This document shows, piece after piece, positions 17,397 to 26,973 of a DNA stretch of 64,000 nucleotides. Under the pieces are notes generated by a model. The model was not told where the DNA came from. It did not search any database and saw nothing but the letters and a program-made list of their open reading frames with translations. The stretch is from Salegentibacter agarivorans. Lineage in GTDB: Bacteria > Bacteroidota > Bacteroidia > Flavobacteriales > Flavobacteriaceae. The translations under genes and the position numbers were made by a program. The number at the start of each line of letters is the position of its first letter. Position 1 is the first letter of the stretch. The stretch is taken from the NCBI RefSeq assembly GCF_900113135.1, contig NZ_FOOH01000011.1, positions 87,285-151,284 on the forward strand. The letters are read 5' to 3'.

Positions 17397-19235
17397 ATGA
17401 AAGAGCAGAAAGTGCTAAACTATATTGAAGAGGTAATAAAAAACGTACCCAATGATTGGTTGAAACTAACCACCCATAGATTGGACATTTATAATGAAAA
17501 ATTGGCGAAAACTGAATTTCTTGAAAAGTTTGAAACCTTATTTGCTGCTAACAATGCTGAAACCTCAGCACTTAAAGCATTACCCACTGCTTTCGATTAT
17601 ATTCGTTTAGGTCACCCCTTATCGTCTGTTCTGGAATGGGGAATTGCTAAATTGAATAATCTCAAGCCCGAAAATATTATCAGTTTTTCTTCCAGGACGA
17701 TGCCTGTTTTAGCGGTTTTAAGAAAAAATCTATTCGACAATAAAAATACACAGATCGTTTATACCAATTCGTTACCGGATTTTTTTGATACTGAAGCGCT
17801 AAAAAATGTGTACGGATATAATTTTGAATTAAAACAGGTGGAGAATGCTGAAGAGATTTCTGAATTTAACGGGAGCACTATATTTATTTCACAAAAAGAC
17901 GAAATTGGCAAAGTTGATCTGCATCCAAATATCGACTTTTGGCTTAATACTTATCCAAATACTGGAAGTATTTTACTGGTAAATGGCGAAAAAAATGAGA
18001 CGTACATTTCTGAAATACAACACGTAAGAAGAAGAGAAAGTATTGCTATGACCCCGGCAGATTCTTTTTCTGCTTTAAAACAATTAGCAGGAAAACCTTC
18101 TTCTAACCGCAATAATACTGAAAACAATAAAGCTAGTGTAATTACATCAATCCAAAATATTACCGGCACAAATTCAAATGCATTACTTGCCTCGTGCGGA
18201 CTTTCGATGCAATATGCCATTATAATGGGACTTATTGACGAAGCCCTGGAGAAACATCCTGGAAAAGCGATTAAAATTGTTGTTCCTCCTAATTGTTACG
18301 GTGGTACAAACGACCAGGCAAGACGGGTTGCTGCCAGCCTGGAAAATGTAGACATTGTAGATTTACCGGTAGACGGTGATAATGATATGGTGCAAAGTAC
18401 TGATATGGTTTTGGAGCAGGTTGCCAAAGAAGATGCTGTTCCTTATATTATTGCCGAAATCCCTACCAATCCACGAGTTGAAGTTCCCAACCTGGAAAAA
18501 TTAAGAGACGCTTTAAGCAAAAAACGTAAAACCGCCAGGGGCGAAACGGCTATAGATCCTGTATTTATTTTAGATCAAACCTTTTGTCCTAACGTACAAT
18601 TTTTAGCCGAAGATGGAATATTATCTTCTATTCGAACAATTTCATATGTTAGTGGATCTAAATTTCCAAGTGGCGGAAAATGTACTGCCGGTTACTGTGT
18701 TGCCAATCAAAAAGCTGAAAATTTATTGAGCAAGATAGATAAGCATCTTATTCTTTGTGATAATGAAGCAACTGCCCTTCAGGTTGAAATATTAGCAGAG
18801 CAATTACCTTCTATGAATCAAAGAATTGCCGATGCCTATAAGAACACACAGGAATTTGTAGACTTTATCAGGAAAACATTACCAGACGCAAAAATCAATT
18901 TTGTATCAGAAGAATTAGCTGAGCAAGGCTTTACTCCCTCTGTATTTTCATTAGATCTTCCTACAAAAGGAAATACACAAGAAGAAAGAGAAGCTTATAA
19001 AAGGAAATTAAATCAAAAGCTAATCAATATGATGATTAGTGAAATTCCAAACGAAAGTAAATATTGTGTGAGTTATGGGCAACTAAAGGGTTGTTACTGG
19101 ACAATCCCTGCCACGTCTACCCAGGGAACTACTAAAGAAGCCGACAAAGATTATATAGCCCGGGTATCTGTATCTCCCGATTTGGATCTTGAGCTTCATA
19201 AAAAAGTCTTTTTAGATTTCGTTGAACAAATTTAG
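17397..19235 (+). CDS. PLP-dependent Cys/Met-metabolism family enzyme, long form
   Basis: This 612-residue protein has no signal peptide, so it is cytosolic. The C-terminal 400 residues resemble fold-type I PLP enzymes of the trans-sulfuration family. A lysine sits in SGSKFPSGGKCTAGYC (about residues 418-433), the probable PLP Schiff-base region. An Asp (VFILDQTFCPN, about 392) could hold the PLP ring nitrogen. The protein is about 200 residues longer than ordinary cystathionine lyases or synthases, with an N-terminal extension of unrecognised fold. It is divergent from the laminarin regulator and closed by a terminator, so it is probably a housekeeping gene unrelated to the glycan locus. The exact reaction is not clear. 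Confidence 0.7.
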   Translation: MKEQKVLNYIEEVIKNVPNDWLKLTTHRLDIYNEKLAKTEFLEKFETLFAANNAETSALKALPTAFDYIRLGHPLSSVLEWGIAKLNNLKPENIISFSSRTMPVLAVLRKNLFDNKNTQIVYTNSLPDFFDTEALKNVYGYNFELKQVENAEEISEFNGSTIFISQKDEIGKVDLHPNIDFWLNTYPNTGSILLVNGEKNETYISEIQHVRRRESIAMTPADSFSALKQLAGKPSSNRNNTENNKASVITSIQNITGTNSNALLASCGLSMQYAIIMGLIDEALEKHPGKAIKIVVPPNCYGGTNDQARRVAASLENVDIVDLPVDGDNDMVQSTDMVLEQVAKEDAVPYIIAEIPTNPRVEVPNLEKLRDALSKKRKTARGETAIDPVFILDQTFCPNVQFLAEDGILSSIRTISYVSGSKFPSGGKCTAGYCVANQKAENLLSKIDKHLILCDNEATALQVEILAEQLPSMNQRIADAYKNTQEFVDFIRKTLPDAKINFVSEELAEQGFTPSVFSLDLPTKGNTQEEREAYKRKLNQKLINMMISEIPNESKYCVSYGQLKGCYWTIPATSTQGTTKEADKDYIARVSVSPDLDLELHKKVFLDFVEQI

Positions 19236-19241
19236 AGTTAG

Positions 19242-19269
19242 GGGAGGTTTTAAGGCCTCCCTCTTTTTT
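19242..19269 (+). terminator. Rho-independent terminator after the PLP enzyme
   Basis: GGGAGG (19242-19247) pairs with CCTCCC (19256-19261), followed by TCTTTTTT. It lies 6 bases after the stop. Confidence 0.9.
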
Positions 19270-19340
19270 CTATTGTGAGTTAGCTAAAAACTGTGTAGTT
19301 TCAATGGTTAAAGCGCTGCGCGCTGTAGAAAACCGCTACG

Positions 19341-20222
19341 ATGAAAAGAAGTACAATTTTACTAATTGTAGGCTTTGTTTTATTATGGAACTCCGGTTTT
19401 ATAGGAGCCGAATATGGACTTCCTTATACCGGGCCTTTTACTTTAATCTTCCTAAGATATCTCGCAGTAACCGTATTATTATTGCTTTACCTTCTTTTCA
19501 GAAATAGATTGAAATGGGTAGGTTTTAAAGCGGTGTCCCTCAATATGCTTATTGGTTTCCTGGCGCATGGAGTATGGCTAACCTGCGTTTTACTTGCGCT
19601 TGCGGAAGAAGTGCCGGCGGGGATAGTAGCCCTAATCGTCGCGTTGCAGCCATTAGCCACCGGTGCACTTTCTGGTTATGTTACTAATGAAAAAACCAAT
19701 AAATATCAATGGTGGGGATTAATATTAGGTTTTTTAGGTGTAGTATTAACCGTAGCTTTTAGAATAGATTTTAGCAAATCAAGTTCAATTTTTGGTTATC
19801 TAATTCCTTTAGGATCTGTTGTAGGAATCACTATTGCTACATTAATTCAGCGTAAAATGGAGATAGATGATAAGAACGAGAAACTACCACTAGACCAGAC
19901 TCTTTTCTATCAAAGTCTGGCCACTATGCTGGCTTTAGCTATCCCTTCAATTTTTGTAGAAAAATTAGCTGTAGAATGGGTTTCTGAATTTACTTTTGCT
20001 ATGATATGGCTCATTCTGGCTGTCTCCCTCGGCGCCTATATTCTCATGTGGCGGTTAATTGAACGACTTGACGCCACCCGGGTAGCGAGTTTATTTTACC
20101 TGGGGCCGCCGGTGACCATGCTCATGGCCTGGATAGCTTTTGGTGATACTATTAAGATTATGGATATTGTTGGCTTAAGCGTAGTATTTTTGGGTGTAAT
20201 ATTAACTTCCCGGTCAAACTAA
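19341..20222 (+). CDS. EamA/DMT-superfamily transporter
   Basis: This 293-residue integral membrane protein shows about ten hydrophobic spans in two repeats, the usual layout of EamA (drug/metabolite) exporters. The first span starts at the N-terminus with no cleavable signal, and the protein opens with LLWNSGFIGAEYGLP, a common EamA phrase (W-x-S-x-F). The second repeat begins after a charged loop around residues 175-190. The substrate cannot be read from the sequence; relatives export amino acids or other metabolites. It stands alone between a terminator and the GH9 gene. Confidence 0.85.
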   Translation: MKRSTILLIVGFVLLWNSGFIGAEYGLPYTGPFTLIFLRYLAVTVLLLLYLLFRNRLKWVGFKAVSLNMLIGFLAHGVWLTCVLLALAEEVPAGIVALIVALQPLATGALSGYVTNEKTNKYQWWGLILGFLGVVLTVAFRIDFSKSSSIFGYLIPLGSVVGITIATLIQRKMEIDDKNEKLPLDQTLFYQSLATMLALAIPSIFVEKLAVEWVSEFTFAMIWLILAVSLGAYILMWRLIERLDATRVASLFYLGPPVTMLMAWIAFGDTIKIMDIVGLSVVFLGVILTSRSN

Positions 20223-20444
20223 AGTTTCACCAGCCTATATACCTCTCTCTTTATATAATTGCTGAATAATTAAAATTCTCTTTCCACTAAAACACAACTC
20301 CGGTCTATTTTTTTAACTGAGAACCTTCTTTTTTCACTCATTAAATCTTCAAAAAAATTATTGCTTTTCCCATTCTTTTTAACTGAAAAATAATAAAGTG
20401 TGTATTTAACAATTATTTTATACTTTTATAAAAACTAAACACTT

Positions 20445-22982
20445 ATGCATAGAAATTACTCAGTTCAGAATTGGTTACTCATTGTTTTTTGCAGCTTATG
20501 TACCGGCCAAATATTTGCTCAACTTGAGCTTAACGAAAAAGAATATTTTGAAACGCGGGGGCTCAATGTCCTTGTTTTTAGTAACGAGTATAACGGATTC
20601 TTTTTTGATGAGAAAAACGCAGGAATTGAACTAATTCATCACGGGATGAGAAGCAGTACCGGAGGTGCTGTAAGACTACAAAATACCCCCGAACAATGGG
20701 ATCTCGTACCTTCACTTTTAGAACGAAAGGTAGATCGTAGTACCAATACCGTAGAAGTAACTACCAGGTATGAGCAATTAGAATTTACATCAAAAATCAT
20801 TGTTAAACCCGAAGGAAAAAGAATAAATATTTCTGTTTATCTGGATGAACCTCTTCCTGAAAACCTGGAAGGAAAAGCAGGATTTAATTTAGAATTTCTC
20901 CCAGCTGCTTATTTTGAAAAATCCTACCTGGTAAATGGTAATCCCGGTATTTTTCCCCTTTACCCATCAGGTAATACTAAGATTAAACCCATTAGTGAAA
21001 AAGTACCGCAGTTTGCCGGGCATTCTACCCTGGACACCCGTGGGGAAGAAGAATTTATAGTACCCCAACCCCTTGCCAGTGGTAACACCATTATTCTGGC
21101 ACCCGAAGATCCTTATCACCACGTAGAAATTACTTCAGAAACCGAAATTTCATTATTTGATGGAAGAAGCCTGGCTCAAAACGGCTGGTTTGTTACCCGC
21201 AGTATACTACCGGCAAATAAGACCGGAAAGGTGTTAGAATGGCATTTAGAAGCCAACACGGTATCCAACTGGTTACGCGATCCAAATATTGGCTTCTCCC
21301 AGGTAGGTTACCATCCAAGCCAGGAAAAGGTTGCCATTATAGAACTGGACGAAAATGATAATCAACTGCAAACTGCTTCCTTATACCAGGTAACTTCTGA
21401 GGGAAAAACAATCGAAAAATTTAGTAAAAAAGTGGCCGAATGGGGAAAACATTTTAGGTATAATTATGCTGAATTTGATTTTTCTGATATCACGGAAACT
21501 GGGATTTATTATATTAAATATGGAGATCAAACAACAAATACATTTCCTATTAGTGAGCAGGTTTATGAAACGGCCTGGCATCCAACCCTGGATGTGTTTT
21601 TCCCCGTGCAAATGGACCATATGAAGGTGAATGAAGCCTATAGAACATGGCACGGCAGACCATTTATGGATGATGCTATACAAGCCCCGCTGGATCAGGA
21701 ACATTTTGATGGCTACAGTATGGGCTCTTCTACCGATACTAAATTTGAACCCTATGAACATATTCCCGGCCTGGATGTAGGCGGATGGTTTGATGCAGGA
21801 GATTACGACATCCAAACCGGCACACATTGTCTCACAATTACAGATCTTGTGGCATCCTGGGAAGAATTTGGGCTGGAACGTGATCAAACCCATATTAATC
21901 AGAAAAATCGTTATGTAGATATTCATCGGCCTGATGGAAAAATAGATATCCTTCAGCAAATTGAACATGGAACCCTAAATCTTGTGGCTCAAATTAATAA
22001 TATAGGGCATCCGGTACGTGGGATAGTGGTTCCCAACCTGCACCAGTACCATCATCTTGGAGATGCCTCTACCGAAACTGATAACCTGCCCTACAATCCC
22101 GATTTGGAACCGTTTGAAAGCGATGGTTTATCCAGTGGAACATTAGATGATAGATGGGTTTTTACAGAGCGTTCTCCTTACCTGGATTACCGCACCGCCG
22201 GTGCATTGGCAGCAGCCAGCCGGGCTTTAAAGGATTACAATTCTTCTTTATCTAAAGAATGCATTGAATTAGCAAAGAAACTATGGGAGGAAAATGAAAA
22301 TATGCCCTTAGAGGAAGCCTCTTCCGGCTATTTTGCACGTTTTCTAAAGCTTAGTGAAATGAATGCTTCCATGCAGCTTTACGTAAGTACTAAAGAGGAA
22401 AAATATGCCGAAGCTTTTGAAGAAAAAATCTGGAAAGCGATGGATGAAAGTCTGGACAGAACCATAGATATTGCATTACATGCCGCGCCTCATATGGATG
22501 AGAAATTCAATAAAAAACTGAAAACTTATGTTCAAAAATATGTTGATGAAATTGACCAGTTAGAAAAAGACAATCCCTACGGTGTACCTATGTTTCTCAG
22601 ACCGGGTTGGGGTGGAAATCACGGGATTATTGATTTTGCCATCGCAAATTACAGGGCGCATAAATTATATCCAGACCTGGTAGATAAAGAACATGTATTT
22701 AAGGGATTACATTATATTTTTGGAAGACATCCGCATTCTAATCTCTCTTTTGTTTCGGGAGTGGGGACAAAAACTAAAAAAGTTGCCTACGGTAGTAACC
22801 GGGCAGACTTCAGTTTTATTGCGGGAGGAATTGTACCGGGCATTTTATTGATGAATCCTGATTTTCCCGAAAATAAGGAAAACTGGCCTTTTTTCTGGGG
22901 CGAAAATGAATATATAGTAGATATTGGAGCAAGCTATATTTTTCTTGTTAATGCCACAAATGAACTCCTGAACGAAAAATAA
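20445..22982 (+). CDS. Secreted GH9 glycoside hydrolase (first of two paralogs)
   Basis: This 845-residue protein has a signal peptide (about 1-26, ending IFAQ). An N-terminal region of about 250 residues has no family I recognise. Next comes the cellulase Ig-like domain (about 280-370, opening FSQVGYHPSQEKVAII) and the GH9 alpha/alpha barrel (about 375-845). The GH9 aspartates are in DAGDYD (Asp450 and Asp453) and the general acid is Glu822 in GENEYIVD. GH9 enzymes cleave beta-glucosidic or related bonds by inversion. The nearby laminarin locus suggests a beta-glucan, but the substrate is open. The next gene is a diverged paralog with the same domain order. Confidence 0.88.
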   Translation: MHRNYSVQNWLLIVFCSLCTGQIFAQLELNEKEYFETRGLNVLVFSNEYNGFFFDEKNAGIELIHHGMRSSTGGAVRLQNTPEQWDLVPSLLERKVDRSTNTVEVTTRYEQLEFTSKIIVKPEGKRINISVYLDEPLPENLEGKAGFNLEFLPAAYFEKSYLVNGNPGIFPLYPSGNTKIKPISEKVPQFAGHSTLDTRGEEEFIVPQPLASGNTIILAPEDPYHHVEITSETEISLFDGRSLAQNGWFVTRSILPANKTGKVLEWHLEANTVSNWLRDPNIGFSQVGYHPSQEKVAIIELDENDNQLQTASLYQVTSEGKTIEKFSKKVAEWGKHFRYNYAEFDFSDITETGIYYIKYGDQTTNTFPISEQVYETAWHPTLDVFFPVQMDHMKVNEAYRTWHGRPFMDDAIQAPLDQEHFDGYSMGSSTDTKFEPYEHIPGLDVGGWFDAGDYDIQTGTHCLTITDLVASWEEFGLERDQTHINQKNRYVDIHRPDGKIDILQQIEHGTLNLVAQINNIGHPVRGIVVPNLHQYHHLGDASTETDNLPYNPDLEPFESDGLSSGTLDDRWVFTERSPYLDYRTAGALAAASRALKDYNSSLSKECIELAKKLWEENENMPLEEASSGYFARFLKLSEMNASMQLYVSTKEEKYAEAFEEKIWKAMDESLDRTIDIALHAAPHMDEKFNKKLKTYVQKYVDEIDQLEKDNPYGVPMFLRPGWGGNHGIIDFAIANYRAHKLYPDLVDKEHVFKGLHYIFGRHPHSNLSFVSGVGTKTKKVAYGSNRADFSFIAGGIVPGILLMNPDFPENKENWPFFWGENEYIVDIGASYIFLVNATNELLNEK

Positions 22983-22997
22983 GCTACTGATTCAAAA

Positions 22998-23036
22998 AGG
23001 AGGCTGTTAGTTAAAGTTAAACGGTCTCCTCTTTTT
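22998..23036 (+). terminator. Terminator between the two GH9 genes
   Basis: An 11-pair stem (arms starting AGGAG at 22998 and ending CTCCT at 23030, with G-T wobbles) is followed by CTTTTT. It lies 16 bases after the first GH9 stop, so the two GH9 genes are probably transcribed separately. Confidence 0.8.
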
Positions 23037-23235
23037 ACTCCTATTATTCAAATGAATATTTAACTACTTATAATGTCCTAATATTCAGAATATAAACGCT
23101 TTGTTAGCTCTTCTTCCGTTTTTTCATTAATTTCAAAAGAAGAATAGCTTTTAGATTAAAATAAAGATCAAGAATTAAAAATTACCAACTAACCTATAAA
23201 TCTTTTTCTATAGTTTATAGCCAAACTTCAACAAT

Positions 23236-25713
23236 ATGAAATCACTATTACTTTCCTTTCTAATTTGTTTTTCAATAACAACAATTTTTGCCCAAAACCA
23301 GGGAGACAGTTTAAAAATTAATGAGCAGGAATATCTTGAAATGCGCGGTCTCAACGTCATGCTTGCGCACGATTTTTATCCGGAAAGTCATCAGGGCGGT
23401 GTAGGAATTATTCAAAATGGAATTAGAGTTGCCACCAACGGAGATTTACGCCTGGAGCCTACCCCAGGGCAATGGCAACCGGTACCAAAAGTTGGGGAAC
23501 GGGTTGTAAATAGGGAAAATAATAATATTAGTGTGAAAATGGCTTATCCCGATGAAGCCAAAAACCGAACAGGCTTTAATCCTATTGAATATCCCGATTT
23601 GGAATTTTCTTATAACCTGAAAATAATTCCGCAGGGAAAATCTTTTAAAATCGTAGTAGACCTGGATGAAGCTTTGCCTGAAGAATGGATTGGAAAAGTG
23701 GGAATGAATATCGAATTCTTCCCCGGCTACCTTTTTGGCAAATCATATTATATGGATAACGAATTTGGTCTTTTTAACCGCCAGGCAAATGGCCCGGGAT
23801 CTTATGATGATGACGATGAATATCAAATAAAGCCTATGGCTACGGGAAAAGAATTAGTGATTGCCCCCGGTACGCCCAGGCAAACTTTAAAAATTGAAAA
23901 CTTAAAAGAAAATAATTTAGAGTTAATAGATGGCCGTGCACAGCATAGTAATGGCTGGTTTGTGGTTAGGTCACTAGTTCCTTCAGGAGCCACCAAAAAT
24001 GCTATTGAATGGCTTATTACTCCAAACACCCTGGAAGATTATACATACGATCCCGTAGTTCAAATTTCCCAGGTTGGTTATCATCCCGCCCAGGAAAAAA
24101 TTGCCGTGATAGAAACCGATAAAAATGATACTAACCTGAAAGAGGCGAAATTATTACGGATAAATAATGAAGGTGGTTTTACCGAGGTTCTTTCAGAAAA
24201 TCCTTCAAATTGGGGGGAATTCCTCAGGTATAAATATTATCAGCTGGATTTTACCAAAATCGAAGAACCCGGAATGTATGTTGTAAAATACGGCGATTAT
24301 ACTCCTGAAGCTTTTCAAATTAGCAAAGATGTTTATAAACGTGAGGTTTGGCAACCCACTTTAGAATATTTTTTACCGGTGCAAATGTGCCATATGTTGG
24401 TAAACGATAGATATAAAATATGGCATGGCCGTTGTCATTTAGACGATGCAAGAATGGCGCCTGTAGATACCAATCATTTTGATGGTTACCTGCAAGGCCC
24501 TGAAACCCTTACCAATTTTGAACCTGGCGAACACGTACCGGGGCTAGATGCCGGTGGTTGGCACGATGCCGGAGATTACGATCTTAGAATAGAATCCCAG
24601 GCTTCTACCATCCACGGACTTTCGCATATTTATGAGATTTTTCAGGAAGATTATGATAATACCACCATAAACCAGGAAACAAAAACCGTAGATATTTTGC
24701 AACCCGATGGAAAGCCCGATTTTCTTCAGCAAATAGAACACGGCACCATACATATTGTAAATGGCTATAAATCTTTGGGTCGGTTTTATCGTGGGGTGAT
24801 TGTGCCTACTTTAGACCAATATGTTTTGTTGGGCGACCCGGTAAACCATTCTGATGGCGAGATTTATAAAGAAACCAGTACTTCAAAAGAAATTCCGTTA
24901 GGCCAGGAAGGCGCGCCAGATGATCGCTGGGTGTTTACCGAAGAAAATCCGCGTAGGGAATTACAAAGTGCAGCGGCCCTAGCTGCCACCTACAGGTCTC
25001 TAAAAGATTTTAATCCAGACCTGGCTGAAGATGCCCTGGAAATTGCTAAAAAAACCTGGGAAACTACCTCTACAGATAATCCCGTGCACAAACTCAGCTT
25101 AGGTGTAGAACTCTTCAGAAGTACTTCTGACGCGAAATATGAAAATTTTATAAAAGAAAATGCTGAAATTTTTGCTGAAAATATTGCGCAAACCGGCTGG
25201 GTTCTCGCACCCGTTTTTGATGAAATTCAAGATGAAAATTTCAGAAATAAAATAAAAGCTTCTGTAGAAGATTATTACGTGCAAGTAGAAAAATTAGGAG
25301 CGCAAACTCCCTACGGAATGCCTTATGAACCCGATATTTGGGGTGCAGGATGGGGAATTCAGAATTTTGGGATGAAACAGTATTTTTTACATACCGCTTT
25401 TCCTGAAATCTTTCCGAAGAAATATATGCTAAACGCGCTCAATTTTGTTTTAGGAACACATCCGGGTGTAAATACATCTTCTTTTGCTTCGGGAGTGGGT
25501 TCTCGCTCCTTAACCCAGGCTTATGGAATGAACCGGGGCGATTTCTCTTTTACTCCCGGCGGAATTGGCTCGGGAACGGCATTAATTCGACCCGATTTTC
25601 CTGAATTGCTGGAATGGCCTTTTCTTTGGCAACAAACCGAATATGTTTTAGGCGGTGGTACTACAGATTACCTTTTTTTAGTATTGGCAGCCGATAAATT
25701 ATTAAACGAATAA
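23236..25713 (+). CDS. Secreted GH9 glycoside hydrolase (second paralog)
   Basis: This 825-residue paralog of the preceding gene has the same plan. A signal peptide (ending IFAQ, about 20) and an N-terminal region of about 260 unassigned residues precede an Ig-like domain (ISQVGYHPAQEKIAVI, about 280-370) and the GH9 barrel. Catalytic residues are kept: Asp444 and Asp447 in HDAGDYD, and Glu802 in QQTEYVLG. Unlike the first copy it carries an acidic DDDDE stretch near residue 190. Tandem duplication with sequence divergence suggests related but different substrates or products. It has its own upstream region and no close downstream partner. Confidence 0.88.
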   Translation: MKSLLLSFLICFSITTIFAQNQGDSLKINEQEYLEMRGLNVMLAHDFYPESHQGGVGIIQNGIRVATNGDLRLEPTPGQWQPVPKVGERVVNRENNNISVKMAYPDEAKNRTGFNPIEYPDLEFSYNLKIIPQGKSFKIVVDLDEALPEEWIGKVGMNIEFFPGYLFGKSYYMDNEFGLFNRQANGPGSYDDDDEYQIKPMATGKELVIAPGTPRQTLKIENLKENNLELIDGRAQHSNGWFVVRSLVPSGATKNAIEWLITPNTLEDYTYDPVVQISQVGYHPAQEKIAVIETDKNDTNLKEAKLLRINNEGGFTEVLSENPSNWGEFLRYKYYQLDFTKIEEPGMYVVKYGDYTPEAFQISKDVYKREVWQPTLEYFLPVQMCHMLVNDRYKIWHGRCHLDDARMAPVDTNHFDGYLQGPETLTNFEPGEHVPGLDAGGWHDAGDYDLRIESQASTIHGLSHIYEIFQEDYDNTTINQETKTVDILQPDGKPDFLQQIEHGTIHIVNGYKSLGRFYRGVIVPTLDQYVLLGDPVNHSDGEIYKETSTSKEIPLGQEGAPDDRWVFTEENPRRELQSAAALAATYRSLKDFNPDLAEDALEIAKKTWETTSTDNPVHKLSLGVELFRSTSDAKYENFIKENAEIFAENIAQTGWVLAPVFDEIQDENFRNKIKASVEDYYVQVEKLGAQTPYGMPYEPDIWGAGWGIQNFGMKQYFLHTAFPEIFPKKYMLNALNFVLGTHPGVNTSSFASGVGSRSLTQAYGMNRGDFSFTPGGIGSGTALIRPDFPELLEWPFLWQQTEYVLGGGTTDYLFLVLAADKLLNE

Positions 25714-25951
25714 TTGGAAAATCTCACTGTAAAAAGCTTAGAATATTCAAATCTCATTACCTAATAAATTACCTTTAAAGTGGTATTTTATAAATTATTT
25801 TCTGTCTCTATCTTAGCCTTGTCAAATTACTAATTGTAATAGCAGATTAGTTCAAAGAAGATTTGGTAGGGCTAACTTCTTAAATGTTTGATTTGGGGAT
25901 TAACATTTATGAGTATCTAATTTCTAATACCATTAAAAAGTATTTGACGCA
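25714..25951. other. AT-rich non-coding stretch
   Basis: The gap between the second GH9 and the next gene is about 340 bases, including the terminator at its right end. I see no open frame with a plausible start. The distance of 238 bases between the GH9 stop and the terminator leaves room for a small RNA or long 3' UTR, but nothing specific supports one. Confidence 0.5.
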
Positions 25952-25982
25952 AAAACCTTCAGGATTTCCCTGGAGGTTTTTT
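25952..25982 (+). terminator. Strong hairpin terminator
   Basis: Twelve pairs (AAAACCTTCAGG with CCTGGAGGTTTT, one G-T) around a 5-base loop, followed by T residues. The A-rich 5' arm means it could also work on the opposite strand. It ends transcription from the GH9 side before the PAS/LuxR regulator. Confidence 0.85.
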
Positions 25983-26050
25983 CATTTATATAATTTTCTA
26001 CCACAAAACTTGAAAAGACTAAGGTAAATAAGGAAAATTCCTATATTTAA

Positions 26051-26068
26051 TGTGATTAAACAATCACA
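26051..26068. promoter_or_regulatory. Perfect inverted repeat just before the LuxR-type regulator start
   Basis: TGTGATT (26051-26057) and AATCACA (26062-26068) form a perfect 7-base inverted repeat with a 4-base spacer. It ends 4 bases before the ATG at 26073. It could be an autoregulatory operator or a hairpin masking the ribosome-binding region. Its presence argues against the GTG at 26052 as the start, since that codon lies inside the repeat. Confidence 0.4.
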
Positions 26069-26072
26069 CTTT

Positions 26073-26879
26073 ATGCAAAAGGATTTCGAAAAAATCTCCG
26101 CTTACTGGCAGGAAATGTATTCCCGCCAGGTAAAAGAGTATCGGCCGTTTGAAATCTCTGAAGAATTTAAAAGATTTGCCACTATTTTCGCCCCGGGAGA
26201 CTCCTATTTATATATTGTAAACCTTCATAATTTTGGATTGGAATATGTTTCTAATTCGGTAGAACGTTTTGTAAATAAAAAGGCCGGAGATATTACGCTA
26301 CAGGATTTATTACAAACCGTTATCCCCGAAGAAATTGAAATTATAAGTCTTAAGAGCAAAGTCATCAATAATTTTTATACCGAATTTCTTGATAAAGAAG
26401 ATGTATTAAACTATAAAAATATGTTTTCTTATAGAATGAAAAATGCCGGCGAACAAACACGAACTATGTTGTATCAAGCATTCCCATTAAGTGTGTTAGA
26501 AAATGGAACCCCAGAACATGTATTGTGCATTCAAACCGATGTTTCTCACCTTAAAGTGACCAGTACCAATACAGTTTCATTTATTCATATAAACGGCGGA
26601 AAATCTTATTATAATATAGATATTTCTAAAGGTACATTTGAACCCGGCGAAAGTGCAGATGCCAATTTTTCAGAATTTCTCACCGAAAAAGAAAAAACTA
26701 TTGTTTGTAAATTATCCCGAGGATTAAATGCTGAACAAATAGCCACAGAAATGAACCTCTCTCCTCACACCATTAAGACGCATAGAAGAAACGTACTACA
26801 AAAAAGCGGTTGCAGAAATACTACTGAACTTGTTGCCAAATGTCTTACTACCGGAATAATTTCCCCGGTATTAAGTTGA
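26073..26879 (+). CDS. LuxR-family transcriptional regulator with PAS-like N-terminal domain
   Basis: With the ATG at 26073 the protein has 268 residues; a GTG at 26052 would add seven. The C-terminal 65 residues form a LuxR/GerE helix-turn-helix (LTEKEKTIVCKLSRGLNAEQIA, then LSPHTIKTHRRNVLQK). The N-terminal 190 residues look like a PAS-type sensor (about 45-170), with no membrane span and no phosphoacceptor receiver motif. It is cytosolic. It lies 94 bases before a TPR histidine kinase on the same strand. It might respond to the same signal, but no partnership is proven. Confidence 0.8.
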   Translation: MQKDFEKISAYWQEMYSRQVKEYRPFEISEEFKRFATIFAPGDSYLYIVNLHNFGLEYVSNSVERFVNKKAGDITLQDLLQTVIPEEIEIISLKSKVINNFYTEFLDKEDVLNYKNMFSYRMKNAGEQTRTMLYQAFPLSVLENGTPEHVLCIQTDVSHLKVTSTNTVSFIHINGGKSYYNIDISKGTFEPGESADANFSEFLTEKEKTIVCKLSRGLNAEQIATEMNLSPHTIKTHRRNVLQKSGCRNTTELVAKCLTTGIISPVLS

Positions 26880-26973
26880 AAACAGTTTTACACCATTTAA
26901 TTTTATATCAATAAAGTTCTCACAAACAGTTATTTAGTCTTATATTTATAAGGATATCTCAATATTACGATCC

